Made by a program: the position numbers and the translations under genes. The notes beneath the pieces are model-generated. The model saw only the letters and a list, made by a program, of their open reading frames with translations, was not told the origin of the DNA and made no database searches. Positions 43,544 through 55,778 of a stretch of DNA of 64,000 bases are shown here, one piece after another. The DNA lies in contig NC_031501.1 in assembly GCF_000237925.1 (NCBI RefSeq), positions 9,116,232-9,180,231 of the forward strand, in the 5' to 3' direction. The stretch comes from Schistosoma mansoni. Its lineage: Eukaryota; Platyhelminthes; Trematoda; Strigeidida; Schistosomatidae. Position 1 is the first letter of the stretch. Every line of letters starts with the position of its first letter.

Positions 43544-45982
43544 ATGTCAGGAAGAGGTAAGGCAAGAAAGGCAGCTGGTGGCAAGAAACACACAAAATCC
43601 AATAGAGCTGGCTTAGTGATTTCTGTTAGCAGAGTTCACCGTTATATGAAAAAAGGTCGGTATGCTCGTCGAACGTCCATCGCTGCATCAGTGTACATGT
43701 CTGCTGTTATTGAATACTTAGTGGCTGAAGTAAATGAATTGTCAGGGAATGCTGCAAAAGCGAACAAAAGGTGAGGGTTTTCATTATTTTCCGTCTTGGT
43801 CTCATTAGTGTTATTAATAACTAGAATTTTAAAGTATTTTAGCACTAACTTGTCCTCACTTTCAATGAAGTAAGGAGTTCATACTAGTTAGTTCTATTTA
43901 GAAATGAGTCACAGATTCTTATGATGTAGATATTTATGTGTTTAGACGCAGATTAAAGAACTAATCAGCGGTTTACGAAAATATTGTTGACCCTCATCTC
44001 GTCTGTCAAGAATGCTTGCACACTGTGTTGGTTCAAGTCCCGAATACCTATGTGTACAAACTCAGCAAATTGCTCCTGTGTCAGTCACTTCGGCATATAA
44101 TTATGAACGAGGAGTTACATGAAGTGGGAGGGAAGATTGTCAGTTGACCTAAAAAGAGCTGATATGAGTACATAGCTTGCAATGTATACTCCCAAAACAA
44201 TTGAATTCCAGCTTGTCATTCTACCTAAATAATCTATTCTCTAATTCCTACTGAGTTTCCGAAACTTCAGAAATCAGTGATTAAAAACATTCTTTGTGTA
44301 GCCCTTACCGTTGGGTTGTAGAAAGAGTTGAAGAAATCGGTTATGCGTAAGGACATAAACTTAGAAGACTTAACATACCTCATGTTTCATATGGCAAACA
44401 AAGCCTTTCACATCCATAACATTCTGTAAAGGCAAAAGAATTATGGGTTCTCCGTTTAGTTTACAGATGGCACATGATAAACCGATGTACTTGAAATTTG
44501 ATCTGACTACCGGTCGGTTTGCATTTTATTTGTCCACAACCTTAATATTAAGTTTCTTGTGCTGAATAGGTGTTAGATAAATTTCGAGGATATTACATAA
44601 ATTTCAGCCCATCGTAATCAGCATAAAACCTAGCGTGAATATGCATTAGCGTTAGTCGTCATACTGCGTTTGCATGAGTTGAAAATTAGCGCAGACCTAG
44701 CCGTGTCACTCAACGCCTCAGCTACTGATTATGGTTCTCGCACAGACTCCAAGCAGGTAGTCCATACATACCAGTAGTCAATAACTCTTTGGACGGGCAC
44801 CACGTTTTGGTTTGTCCACCTCTAGCTACTAACGTACTTGCACACCAGTTAACTTCGTCCATTATGGAAGAAGGTTATTGTGTATAATATACCGAGTTTA
44901 ACGGTCTCCACACGTCTTATTCTTTTTACCAGGTAGTAGTATAGGTCACTCACTCATATTCTACTCACAGCCAGTATAACCATGATAAAAATAAATGCGA
45001 CCAAACTTGTGTACTCTTAAATACTACTTTAAGCCATACTTTGAGAAGCAAAAATACTGTATCTCTGTTTGGTAATCATCAAATACTAAGTTAGCTTCCA
45101 CAAAAAAGGATTTGTATTATATTACCTAAAACAGTGTATACAAATGCGAATGACTGAAACAAGAACATGCTGTTGTATCTATTGGTGAATATAACACTAC
45201 CGTTTACAACTTGGTTTTTCTAACATTGGTTAAACTTCATGGACTTGCGTGTTCGCTCTTTATGGACAATAAAGTGCCTCTGGTTTCATGGAAAACGGTT
45301 TGAACAAAGACGAGTGATAATGCTACGCGTATTATTGGTTTTACTTTCCTAATTTTGTTACTCCTACTTCCGTATCCTTTACTTTTAGGGTCCGTTTACT
45401 ACTTGAGACTGATACTAGTGACCGTATCAAAGCAAACCGACATGTCAGGTGCATAATATGATATAAATAAACACTATTATGTTTAAGTCCTGGGGACTAG
45501 CATGAATCTCTTTATATATAATGTAAAACTAATTCTTTTAGATAGCAATTAGTCAATTACAAAATTGTCGAACTGTATGTTTCTTTTATAAAATTGCGAG
45601 ATGTTAATTTACTGTTCGTAGAACATTTACATGGGGTGGAATCACAATATTTCTGAGTTTTTGACAACAGATTTAAATGATATGATTTGTGAAATTCTTG
45701 AAAAACTTATTCATTTAATAATACATCTATCATTTCAGGAAAACTATTACGCCAAGACATATAATGTTAGGAGTTCGAAATGATGCCGAGTTAAACGAAT
45801 TGTTAAAGCACGTACATATTAGCCACGGTGGAGTTCTACCATGCATTCATCCTGCTTTACTAAAGAGAAAAGGTGTGCTCACGAATTCTCCAGGACAAGG
45901 TGGAGCTGCTATCTCCGGGACAAGTTTGTCTTCTCGTCAAGCTTCTTCTGGCATCACCTCAAGTGCAATGGTCACCTCATAG
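43544..45982 (+). CDS. Divergent histone H2A variant, macroH2A-like fold without macro domain
   Basis: Exon 1 spans 43544-43770 (donor GTGAGG) and exon 2 spans 45739-45982 (acceptor TTTCAG). The phase AG|G fits and yields 156 residues. H2A pairs with H2B in the nucleosome. The N terminus is [15 protein letters not shown]. The fold follows with [60 protein letters not shown] and [32 protein letters not shown] and HPALL are nearer to macroH2A than to canonical H2A. The usual FPVGR is ISVSR, and GAGAP is SIAAS. Acidic-patch residues E57, E62, E65, D91 and E93 remain, with A92 replacing a Glu. The tail is 36 residues, Gly/Ser-rich, ends SAMVTS, and has no SQ motif and no macro domain. The gene has an intron and an AATAAA at 46342, so it is not a replication-type histone gene. 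A further spliced isoform cannot be excluded. Confidence 0.82.
44640..44860 (-). mobile_element. RTE-type LINE remnant in the H2A intron
   Basis: The plus strand resembles the mirror of the RTE C terminus (GACTCCAAGCAGGTAGTCCA, GGACGGGCACCACGTTTTGG, TTTGTCCACCTCTAGCTA). Strongly decayed. Confidence 0.5.
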
Positions 45983-47160
45983 AGTAAATATTCAAACATG
46001 TTTACTCCTTATGGACTATAATCTTTGTTTTTCCCTGTCAGGGTACATGGTTTCATTGTATTTTATCCATCATTTGAATTATTGTAGTTATTCTACTACC
46101 AGGATAAATACTCATACTTAGGATTGTTTTCTTTACGAAAGTAAAATATCTATTAAGAAAACTCTTTTGTACCATTCAAGTTATCTGTTTCAACTAACTT
46201 TGTGTACTTTACATTTGTTGTCTTTTTTCCTTGGTCAATGGTTAGCGATCTTTTTAATACGGTTGCTAGCCTTTTTTAATTGAATGCTTTAATTATATCT
46301 GTTATATTCTATTCTCAATGTTTTTCTTTTGCAACATGTTTAATAAAACGCCTATTAGTTCTACCACATTGGTTCTTATTAACCAATCATTCGTATACTA
46401 TATGGAGCTAGCGCGTAAAAGCATTAGGCCATTGATATTGCCTATCAATCGTTACAAACACAAGGCTATACTGAACCAGTAATAATTTGACAAGAGGGTT
46501 ATTCTAGACATGGATTTGTTACCTGTAAGTTGGTAAGTACTTTTTAGCCAGTTCTCAACCAACGTTTGGAACAGTACTGTTAGTTCTTTCCTGTGGTTTG
46601 TCGTTGATGGCGTTTGTGTGACAAGTCACAGGTTGTCATGTGTATCTTACAGCGGAGGAACTGAACATTATCTTTGTAAGTGTTCCAATAAAATATGGTA
46701 TGTGGAACAGTGCTAATCACTAGCCAGAGAAAAGCATATCCTGATCACTATCACGTGTTCAAAATTGTTACCGTCGAGAAACTTGGTTCCAAAGTGGTGG
46801 CTCGATTTCTTGCATAAGTATACAGATGACTTGAATTCCACAGAATTCGCGTTTGGCGACTTCGACGTACGAGTACTCATGCTATGACATGTCAACTGTG
46901 CAAAGAATCTCAGCCAGCGTCGACACAATAACGACGTAATACAGAGTGAAGTAAATTCAGCTGTGGAAACAGTTGAGACATCCAAAGTTACTAAATAGAT
47001 TTGTATCAATAACTCATGACGGGTCAAAAATACGTGGTTTCTAAATAGCATAAATTAATGGAAGCTATAACCGTGATTTTTTTCGTAACAAAAGGGGGAA
47101 TTGGCTATAAATGTTTGGAATTCTTCAAAACTATCTCGAAACAGGGTGCTGAGCGTACGG
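45983..47160. other. 3' flank of the H2A gene
   Basis: AATAAA at 46342-46347 is a likely polyadenylation signal. Beyond that no coding sense or repeat was recognised; the 112-codon minus frame at 46713-47051 is not supported. Confidence 0.4.
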
Positions 47161-47499
47161 TTAGCTCAAATATAGTATGTTTATGATAGCGCTGAATTGA
47201 AACACTCCAAATATTACACACTCAATTTCATATATTGTTACTAATGCGGATCCGGTAATAACACTTTTAGCTTTGTCGGATCTGACTGCTAATAAGTTAC
47301 TACATCCATGTTGGCAGATAAGAGCTCGGCTTGTAGACGTATTGTTGTTAGGAGGATATAAAAAAAGTGTGATTCTCCGGACTGGATCATCTTGTGATAA
47401 ATTACAGTACAATAATTGGGACAAGTTATCTGTTGTTGCAACACTGAGGTCTCCTACGTCTTGCAATGCCATTACTGGACGATTATCCACTTGAAACAT
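47161..47499 (-). CDS. Candidate coding exon, function unknown
   Basis: 112 codons open on the minus strand. The central part (RPVMALQDVGDLSVATTDNL, RITLFLYPPNNNTSTS, CSNLLAVRSDKAKSVITG) looks like soluble folded protein rather than low-complexity noise. Acceptor-like GCTCAGTCAG lies just upstream and a weak donor-like GTAACA after the SVITGSAL stretch. The rhythm is faintly like a WD-repeat blade, but no family can be named. It may be one exon of a gene read towards the H2A gene. Confidence 0.3.
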   Translation of the reverse strand: MFQVDNRPVMALQDVGDLSVATTDNLSQLLYCNLSQDDPVRRITLFLYPPNNNTSTSRALICQHGCSNLLAVRSDKAKSVITGSALVTIYEIECVIFGVFQFSAIINILYLS

Positions 47500-49110
47500 A
47501 ATTATCCTGACTGAGCAACGACCGATATATATCAGACTTTAAGACAGTATGTTGAAACAAGTTGAAAGTTACTAGAATAGTGACCAGGTGGTTTTCAAAA
47601 ACACTCCTATATTTCTCGGTTTAACCCAAGTTTTATGCATTTATTCATGTTTGCTGTAAAATAAGACCGCAGAGAATTAATTACACGATCAACCTACAGA
47701 AATTGTATATAAATCATTGGTGAATAGTTTTCTCGTTATACACTGATGAAATAACTCGCAATACCAAATAAATATACACTATATGTTTCACTACCACACA
47801 CTTCGTAGGATTACGCATATCTTATCAGTAAAAAGGAAGCAGAAAATGAGACACAAAGAGCCATATAACAAAATATAGATAATATATAGCGCAGTGATGA
47901 GTGGATAAAATTACTACTAAGCACACATCAACATGGTTATCGAGTACAGAACAATAATTTTCGATTAAACCTAGTGCACCCAGTTGTATTAAGGGTGGAA
48001 CTCAGCAAGTTAATTATCTGACCACAGGACGCCATCTGAAGTGGTTGAGTAAAGGACAACTAAAAGCCCTATTTTCGCCCACTTGATTGACTTTGAGTCT
48101 TTCGGACTCACTACCGCATCCCATAAAAAACAACATATACTTAATGGGTTTATCATTAGTATATCGCTAAAACAATCAAAATTCACAATTATCAACGTAA
48201 CCTTTGTATTCAAAAGTTTGTAAAACTCCTCTACCTTGGCTATCGATATAAACCATACCAAAATGGGTTAGATCATACATCATGTCCCCTCTTTTTCGTA
48301 ATTCCATTTCTTTACTACATGAATTTAGTATTTGTTTCTTTATTTATACGTAACTATCATCAAGTAGACTTTTTGTCGAGATGCTTTGCTAATTCACTGA
48401 GATTGAAACATGATTAGCAATTTTAGTAGTTGTCTAACATTTAATTACCAAATCTGATAAGGAATTTAAACAACAACCACTGTTCAATTCTCTTTACAAC
48501 TGGGCGTTTATGAGTAGAATTGCTTTTTAAAACCTTGTAGATCGGTTTAGGATTTCTATTGCTAAAGCCTATGCAACTGGGCAAGTATTGTCAACATATC
48601 AAACAGATAAAACACGCTCATTTCTTTAATGGTCCTGAAAACGTAACTACTATTAGGCTGTCTGATATAGTGAACCAGTCAAAAGTTGTTAAATGAGGTC
48701 ACCTGATGGAAATCAGAGATGATCTTGAAAGGTTGAACGCATATCGTTGATTAATAAATTGATTACGTAACGCGTAGAAATGTACATACATAGATGAGTA
48801 TTTATTCATGTTATTTGGCAGCCCAATAGACTTTTTTGTTCAAGTAGTCATCTGGAAGGTTGGCGCGTGGTATGTTGTGTATCAGCCTCAGATCTCGGAA
48901 AATCATTCATCATAACATTATCTCATACACATAGATGAGGTTTACGAACACACGTGAAACTTAACCCTTTTCGCAACCATAAAAGTTCAACAAGTTCCCA
49001 TGATAATGGACAATAAAATTTATGTCACTATATGTGGAGTACATGTGTAATCACATTTTGTCAGACTTTCTTAAACATTCCCGTGATTAAATTTACTAAA
49101 AACTATTCAG
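47500..49110. other. Gene-free stretch, nothing supported
   Basis: AT-rich. An ATG-led frame near 48283 (minus) was considered as an exon and rejected because the phases do not close. Confidence 0.35.
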
Positions 49111-49119
49111 CATAAAGCA

Positions 49120-49765
49120 ACAGTGCAGGCATGATTGGGATGCGATTTCCCCCCTCGAAGTCCAAAATGTTACTTCGGGATTGGGTTGCATCGACACCAG
49201 GACTAATGATAGACAGTGGAGTAGTTGGGCGTGTTGACCGCTTCACTTATCTTGGGAGTCTCATCACCCATTATGGTTTGGTGTGTGACGAAATCTCAGC
49301 GCAGATACAGAAGGCTCGTCTAGATTCCGCCAACTTGCGTCATTTATAGCGTAGGCGAGATATCCGTCTACCAACTATACGACGGGTTTACTCCGCAGCA
49401 GTTCTTTCCGTCCTACTTCATGGCAGTGAAACATGACCGGTAAGAGTAGAGGATATTCGCAGGCTACTAGTGTTCGATCATAGGTGTCTTCGAAGCATTT
49501 CTCGTATATCCTAGGACCATCGAGTAAGTGATGCAGTTGTTAGGAAACGGGTACTAGGTAAGGATGGCAAATCAATTAATGAAGTAGTGAAACTTCATCA
49601 GTTGAGATGGCTGTGACACGTGTTACCTATGTCCAAACACCGACTATTACTACCTCTACCACCATGGGATTTGAATCGACAACTGGATCTCTGTGTCAAT
49701 ATGGTATGGCAACTCGAACTGATTTCTGTACGTACGAAGTCCTACGTTATGACTGACTGTTTGTA
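49120..49765 (+). mobile_element. RTE-type LINE, post-RT region and 3' UTR, internally deleted
   Basis: The plus strand reads GMRFPPSKSKMLLRDW, RFTYLGSLITHYGLVCDEIS and RVEDIRRLLVFDHRCLRSIS, with several stops. It then jumps at about 49640 to the 3' UTR (GGATTTGAATCGACAACTGG to CTACGTTATGACTGACTG). Confidence 0.7.
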
Positions 49766-50688
49766 ACAATTGTTGATTGTTACTGGGATCATGAGCCCGT
49801 TTAAAACATACAATTATAAAAAGCCAGGAACCACTAGATAGCTATTTGATACACGTATGGAGTCTCCTTGACAGTGTACATCCACGACACTGTCGGGGGT
49901 CGAAAAAACACCTTTAATCAATGTAGAAAGCTGATATCCAATTATTTACGCATCTGACTTACATCAATCTGTGAATAATGCTAGTTTCCTGAATGATATA
50001 CAGCAGAATAAAGCCACATTAGTTGATTTACAAACTATTCTCCTTTCCTGTTAAATAACTTGGATACATCGCACAACTTTATTTGTTCATTAGAAAAAGG
50101 GATGAAGTCCTGTTTCTTTCTCTTCCGAAATCGAATTATGTGCGGAAAAACCATAACCTTTAAAATAGATCTTTTAAGTTCTTTGACACTTTCAAATGTT
50201 AGTTTTTTGTGACCGAACATTTCAATAAGAACGCAATCAGATGTTTAACATTGTTTGGCTATCTAGTCTAAAAAACACTACAGAGGAGTGGTTTAGTTCT
50301 ATAGTATGAACATCTAGTCATTGCTATTTCTTTTTCACTAGATGACATTTAACGAATACCAGATTTCTAGAAATAAATCACTTACTGAAAATAAAATTTA
50401 TCTAAGGTACGGACTGACTCATTTACTAGGAAGTACAGATTCGTGTATTTGGCTTTGAGTCACATTCTAAGTGAATGAAGACTGATGTGATACTACCCAG
50501 TTGCTTTAACCAAAGTAGCTGTGTGTGCAATTTGAGGTCGTGATCAAGTTGGCTGAAAGTTGAGCACATTTATTACTGCTTAGTCATTGCTTCCTATCTA
50601 CGGACATTAGCTTGAATCAATAAAACTGACCAGAGGTTAGAGAGAAAGACGGCGGAAAAAAATACCTCCACCCCCAGAGAAATAACGT
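49766..50688. other. Gene-free stretch 3' of SEC11
   Basis: A short SINE-like scrap at about 49848-49900 (AGTGTACATCCACGACACTG). Otherwise nothing recognised. Confidence 0.35.
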
Positions 50689-50752
50689 TTTATTTGGAAA
50701 AATAAGAAACCTGAAATTAACTTCAAATACACATCGACAATAAGCATCACGG

Positions 50753-53700
50753 TTAGAAGGAAAATACAACAATAGCCATAGCAACAAAAAGGACGTACAA
50801 ATCACTTGACTAAAAAAACAGTTTGACTTATCATTAGCAGTTGAATAACAACACAATTAGTGGTTAGTTTTTTTGAAATAAAAAAGTGACTATGGTTACA
50901 TAGGGATTAAAACTTATACATATATCTATATATATATAATGTTTATGTACATTTGTACAAATGTTATCACTCTTGATTTCGATTCAATAATAAGTAGATA
51001 CCCATAACGCCTAAGATAGAGTACTAAAAGTGGGTAAAAAGAAAACATATAAATATAAATATGGAAAAAATTTTGATCAATAGTTTAAACGACACCGGTT
51101 GGAAACTCTAGGTGACATGGCTCAGAATCGATCACAATGGTGTAGGTGTATACACTCTTTATCTTCCCTTAAACCTTGAGATTAAAATTGCTTCATAACT
51201 TTTTTCCTTTCAATACTATATCCTTATATACAACCTATCTTTGATATACTACCACCAACAAATTAACTATTTCTATGAATCCGATGTTCATCTTGTTGTG
51301 ATAACGAGGTATGGCAACTTGGACCGATGCATAAATGTGCCTGGTACTACGTTGTAGCTGACTGACTAGACAATGGAGAGGTGGTTTATCGGTTAAAAGA
51401 TTAACAAATAAGGAATAGAGTTTAGGTTGTATTTGATTTCAGTGATTAGAACATTCAGATAAGACAGACAGACTTTACCAACATAGGGTGTGGTACAGTA
51501 GTCTGTTGATCCAAGTTACCAAACCAGATTACCACAACGAGAGTATAACAAAAAAGGATTGAAATAATATAGTAATGATAAGAATAAGGAATAAACTCTC
51601 AGGTTATATATGAGAGCACAGTAGAACCCAAGAGCAAGAGGAAAATAAAGGGACAATGCATCTGAGTCATGTGATCCGAGGTCTTAAACCGCATGTGGAT
51701 AAACGTTAAGTAAAAGTATCTTACATCCTAATGTCGCTTCACCATTACTTGATTTCTATATATCATTTTAACAGTTCATTAGATTTAGAAATTTGTTACA
51801 GTGATATCGCATACGAGTAGAATATATAATAATATAATATATCAGCCCCATTGGTGAACATTTTCAAGGAGAAGCTGAACCTTCACTGGAAGGCAATCTG
51901 TCAGGATTAACACAGGTTCATCAACCTAATATCCTTATTACTGAAGACTTTTGTTTAGATAAATTGTTAAGGGAAGAACGTATCTTTTAATGGCAAGACA
52001 AGCGGATACTATTAACATATAGTATCACCATCATACAAACTCGATGAGTGAACTAATTTAGTAAAATGATCCATCTTTTTCAAAATTCATTACTCGTAAA
52101 ATTAAAATTTTTAAATATATAATGGTAATATTTTCAAGTATTCAGTCAGTCAGTCAGCTACAACGTAGGAACAGGCATATATGTGCATCGACCCAAGTTG
52201 CCATATTCGTTAGCACAATAAGATGAACACCGTATTCATAGAAGTATTTAATTTAGTGGTGGTAATATATAAAAGAAAGATTGTATATAAGGATATAGTA
52301 CAGGAAGGAAGACAGATATGAAGCAATTTTAATCTCAAGGTTTAAGGGAATATAAAGAGTGTATACACCTACGCCATTGTGATCGATTCTGAGACATGTC
52401 ACCTAGAGTCTCCAACCATTGGTTATGATAGTCGCACGGACCCCAACCAAGTAGTCTGCATCTACAAACATGGCTCAGACTAGAAGTTAGTGACTTCAAG
52501 CTCTGATGCCACGTTTTGGTTTGGCCGCCCCTAACTCTTTTCCAACCATCGCCAATACTAGTCAGCATTGCGCGTCGTGGTAATCGGTGTTCAGGCATAC
52601 ATTACTTTAAAATGGAATTAAACAGTATGAAACTTACTTTAATACGGGGATTTTCATTCATAATTATGGTGACTTGACCAACATAAGGTATGAATCTGAA
52701 AATAATAATAAGTAAAGAGTAAATTTAACTTGATTGACTGAAAAAATGCAAAAACAAGGTGTGATTATTTAAAATTTTGACAAATACAACTGTTTAATAA
52801 TGAGTTTAGTGTTGTATGATGGACCTTATTGTGACATAACCAAACAAACCCATAGAGTCATTAGACAAAATGAAGACGTTTTAGAGTAGAAACTTTTCTT
52901 TTTGACAATTTCACTTACTAGAGTTGTACAATCATATTTATGATTATCCTTTTTACACATATTAGTCTGCAATGAAAGTACAAAATTATTGTGCCAGTAA
53001 TATTAGAGATGATTCGAAAATGAATTTCCCCTGGTAAGATGTATAAGATAATTTTTAAACTTAGGATCTACAGGAAGACCATATTTAATAGTCACAGAGT
53101 TAAACAGACGGAATCTCTCTATAATATACTCGTCCTTTGTTTAGAAGACAAACATCTTAGCTGCGTCATAGACAACGCAAGTTGACAAGATCCAATTTCG
53201 TTTTTATAGTTAGTGTTGCTGACGTAATATTTGCACTGAAACTCGTTGAACCACAGAAGAACTGATTCGTGCTATGTCTGGCAAAGAAGTTCTTTTTATT
53301 TAAGAACACTATGAAAAATCAACGGAAAGTTCTAGGTTAGAACATTCTGTTTAAAAGAACGAAAACTGACAAAACAGAACTTTTTTCATAGTTCGAACAA
53401 TTTTGATCTGTTTATGGATTGGATAAATTATCAATGTTGGTCAGAAATCGTGAGGTTAGCTCACCATTAGGAAGTAGTTTAGTAGACTAAAGTGGTTGAA
53501 AAAGTTTTGAGCTCAAAATCTTACTATTATTAAACGTATTGGTAAATACAAGGTTGTTATTTGAAAGGTAAAGAGATTGAAGTTAGTTGTTTTGTACAGA
53601 TTTACACAGACTACTTACTAAATTAAAGGGATGAATATGAACCATATACATTAATCAAGTAATTTATCGGTATATAATAGTCGCATGTGATATGTACACT

Positions 53701-55532
53701 GATCTGTAAGTTTAATTTAAATGAAGCTAAACTTTGGTCTTAGCATAGAAGGCGAGACCAATCATAAACCTACCCTCTGGCCCGTCCAATAAGATGGGAT
53801 GGTGTCAGCCAATCCTGACCAGGAGCATACAAACCACGATCATGAACGGGATTATTGTCTCCCTTTGTGAGAAACTTGATGCTGCCGTTGACACTAAAAA
53901 GGTTACGAGAATGTGTCACACATTTGCAAGTTGAATATCAAGAAACTAACAGAAAATATACACCATCTGAATAAAATCTTTGTCAAGAACTCATACTTTA
54001 CTCAAACTTGTCAAGCATTCCGCATCGATAATCTCTAGTAACAAAACTCGAAATTAAGATCCAAGTGATTTGTTACGATTTGACGTGTTAACACAACTAC
54101 AAAGAAACACTAGACCATTTGGAGCTAAGTGACTGACAATTAGTATATTAATTACTTTAATGATAAATGTTAAGAAGAAACGTGTATCAAAAACTACGGA
54201 ACATTCCAACAGCGTTGCTGTTGATTTCTATTGACATTTAAAGACATTTTTGAGTTTATGTAGATAGTATGATAAAAATATTATTTATAGCGTGACATCG
54301 AACACAATTTATCAGCAGTGACTATAAAACATAATTACACAAATGTAGGAAATGACATTGGGTTTACTATTTTTGCTTTGAAGGTAGTGGCATTTTCTAA
54401 ATACATATGAAGCATGTACGATAAGCAAATACACTGTTCTAGAAAAAATACAGTAAGTGGTGAAAAGGTTGGTTCAGTGTACTATAATATTAATTTGGTG
54501 GAGGGACACACAAAGATGCTAATCTAGCAGTATTTCACTTTTTAGCGTTCGGTAATTTTCCAACTCCCAGTTTTTCCGGAAATCAGAATTTTTTTACAAC
54601 AAAGTTATGGGAAACTCTGAGTATTTCAAAATGAACATTGCAGGATTTTCCCGAATTCGATTGAAACACTGATGCTTTTCCCAAAATATTGAAATTTTGG
54701 GGATTTCTCAATGGAGTTCATTGAATCTCCCTAATGTTTATGTAAATTTACTGTTAACTATGTGGACATGTTGGGGAGAACTGTAAAAGTTAAAAGTTTT
54801 GATAATACCCCCAAAATACCGGCTTATTTGGGGGAAAACCCTAGGCCAGTGAGAATATTGAGGTTTTGTCCATATTTTCTTCAGAATTTTCTCAAAATCT
54901 CTAAAGAGACTTTTACAGTTGGGAGATTGGACTTCCTCGTCCTAAATAAGGTTTGGAAAAATCTCCTGACTGTAAATCACAAATATCTCTCTACTCTAGA
55001 ATAAAATGAACATATCTTGAAATTGTTCTCACATCTACCCCTTTATTTCAGAATCGTAAAGAGGTTTAGGGAAATAGCATCTTTCTATATGAAAAACGAT
55101 ACTCAATGTTCACTTCATTAAATCATAAACAAACTTTTCGTGCAGTCTCAGAACGCGATGGACAATAGGAATTTCTCTCCCTTCAATTTTGAATACAACG
55201 ATGTCACCGACTCGGATGGGCTCATTAGGATAATTAGTTAGATATAACACATCGCCTCGGTGGAATGCAGGCTCCATACTGCCACTGAAAATCAAAAAAA
55301 GCTTGTGAATTTAGGTGGGTATACCTTAAGACAACTACTAAAGGACTTTCGCTATAGCTAATAATTACTAAAAGCTTCCAGATCATTAGGGCAGAGGCTA
55401 CGACCATAGCAATGGTTAACACCTGATAGTATACCTAGATATAATTATTAATAAAGTTTATATTGGGGCAAATACCTGTCTTTTGTTCATACGTTTGAAG
55501 TCATCAAATAAATCCATATCCAAAAGTCCCAT
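50753..55532 (-). CDS. SEC11: Signal peptidase complex catalytic subunit SEC11
   Basis: Six exons: 55532-55476, 55422-55325, 55284-55135, 53893-53774, 52695-52638 and 50809-50753. They total 540 bases and 179 residues, the same length as human SEC11A as I recall it, with all phases and GT/AG ends consistent. The protein is an ER membrane serine protease that removes signal peptides during translocation. N-terminal [19 protein letters not shown] is cytosolic. [20 protein letters not shown] contains the membrane segment. The catalytic Ser is S54 in [12 protein letters not shown], the catalytic His is H94 in [12 protein letters not shown], and the Asp residues are D114 (KGDNN) and D120 (HDRGLY). 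The C terminus is [19 protein letters not shown] plus a hydrophobic [18 protein letters not shown]. About four residues found in human after MNKRQ are absent. Introns are 53 and 40 bases, then 1241, 1078 and 1828. AATAAA on the minus strand at 50694-50689 lies about 60 bases after the stop. A paralogue distinction (SEC11A or SEC11C) is not meaningful here. Confidence 0.95.
51085..51370 (+). mobile_element. RTE-type LINE, C terminus and 3' UTR (SEC11 intron)
   Basis: The plus strand encodes [20 protein letters not shown] then the 3' UTR, ending GTAGCTGACTGACTAGA. Same subfamily as 23760-24188. Confidence 0.65.
51465..51725 (-). mobile_element. Possible RTE-type LINE 3' UTR
   Basis: The plus strand resembles the mirrored RTE 3' UTR (CAGACAGACTTTACC, CAAGTTACCAAACCAGATTA, GTAATGATAAGAATAAGGA) and GTCATGTGATCCGAGGTCTT. 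Weak. Confidence 0.35.
51842..51952 (+). mobile_element. CR1-type LINE 3' end
   Basis: GGTGAACATTTTCAAGGAGA, CTTCACTGGAAGGCAATCTG, AGGATTAACACAGGTTCATC and CCTTATTACTGAAGACTT match the 3' end of the CR1 element whose tail lies at about 38690-38790 on the minus strand. Confidence 0.65.
52142..52600 (-). mobile_element. RTE-type LINE, C terminus and 3' UTR
   Basis: The minus strand encodes [40 protein letters not shown] and [20 protein letters not shown], then a stop and a 3' UTR ending in a (TGAC)n tail at 52142. It lies in intron 5 of SEC11, 37 bases from exon 5 in gene sense. Confidence 0.72.
54470..55080. other. SEC11 intron 3, unusual T/A-run sequence
   Basis: Rich in TTTTCC, CCCAAAAT and GGGGA runs, with an 80-codon plus frame (54762-55004) that matches nothing known. 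No repeat named. Confidence 0.3.
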
Positions 55533-55778
55533 CTCTAATGTGTAAAGGTTGAGACTAAGTACAAATTAGGCGCCCAACACGTGTCGATTAATTGCGTTGC
55601 CGGTTTTCAAGGGCATTCCTAACAATCTGTCATTATGACGAAGTAGTACTAACAAGTTGATTTATTTGATCGTATATCTCAGTTTTTAAAAAAAGTCAGC
55701 TTTCCAACTGAATTTAGTTGCTAAAATTCAATTTACTTATCATCACAGCTTCAAACTTTACTAGTCAGGGTTAGTGAA

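Noticed and set aside
46713-47051. 112-codon minus frame
   Set aside because: Composition is irregular, no motif, no splice context.
48030-48283. ATG-led minus frame starting MMYDLTHFGMVYIDSQGRGV with a possible 35-base intron
   Set aside because: The start looks protein-like, but the only GT/AG intron leads into an immediate stop, so the phases do not close.
54762-55004. 80-codon plus frame in SEC11 intron 3
   Set aside because: Antisense to a well-supported gene intron, Lys/Leu/Phe-rich chance composition, no family.
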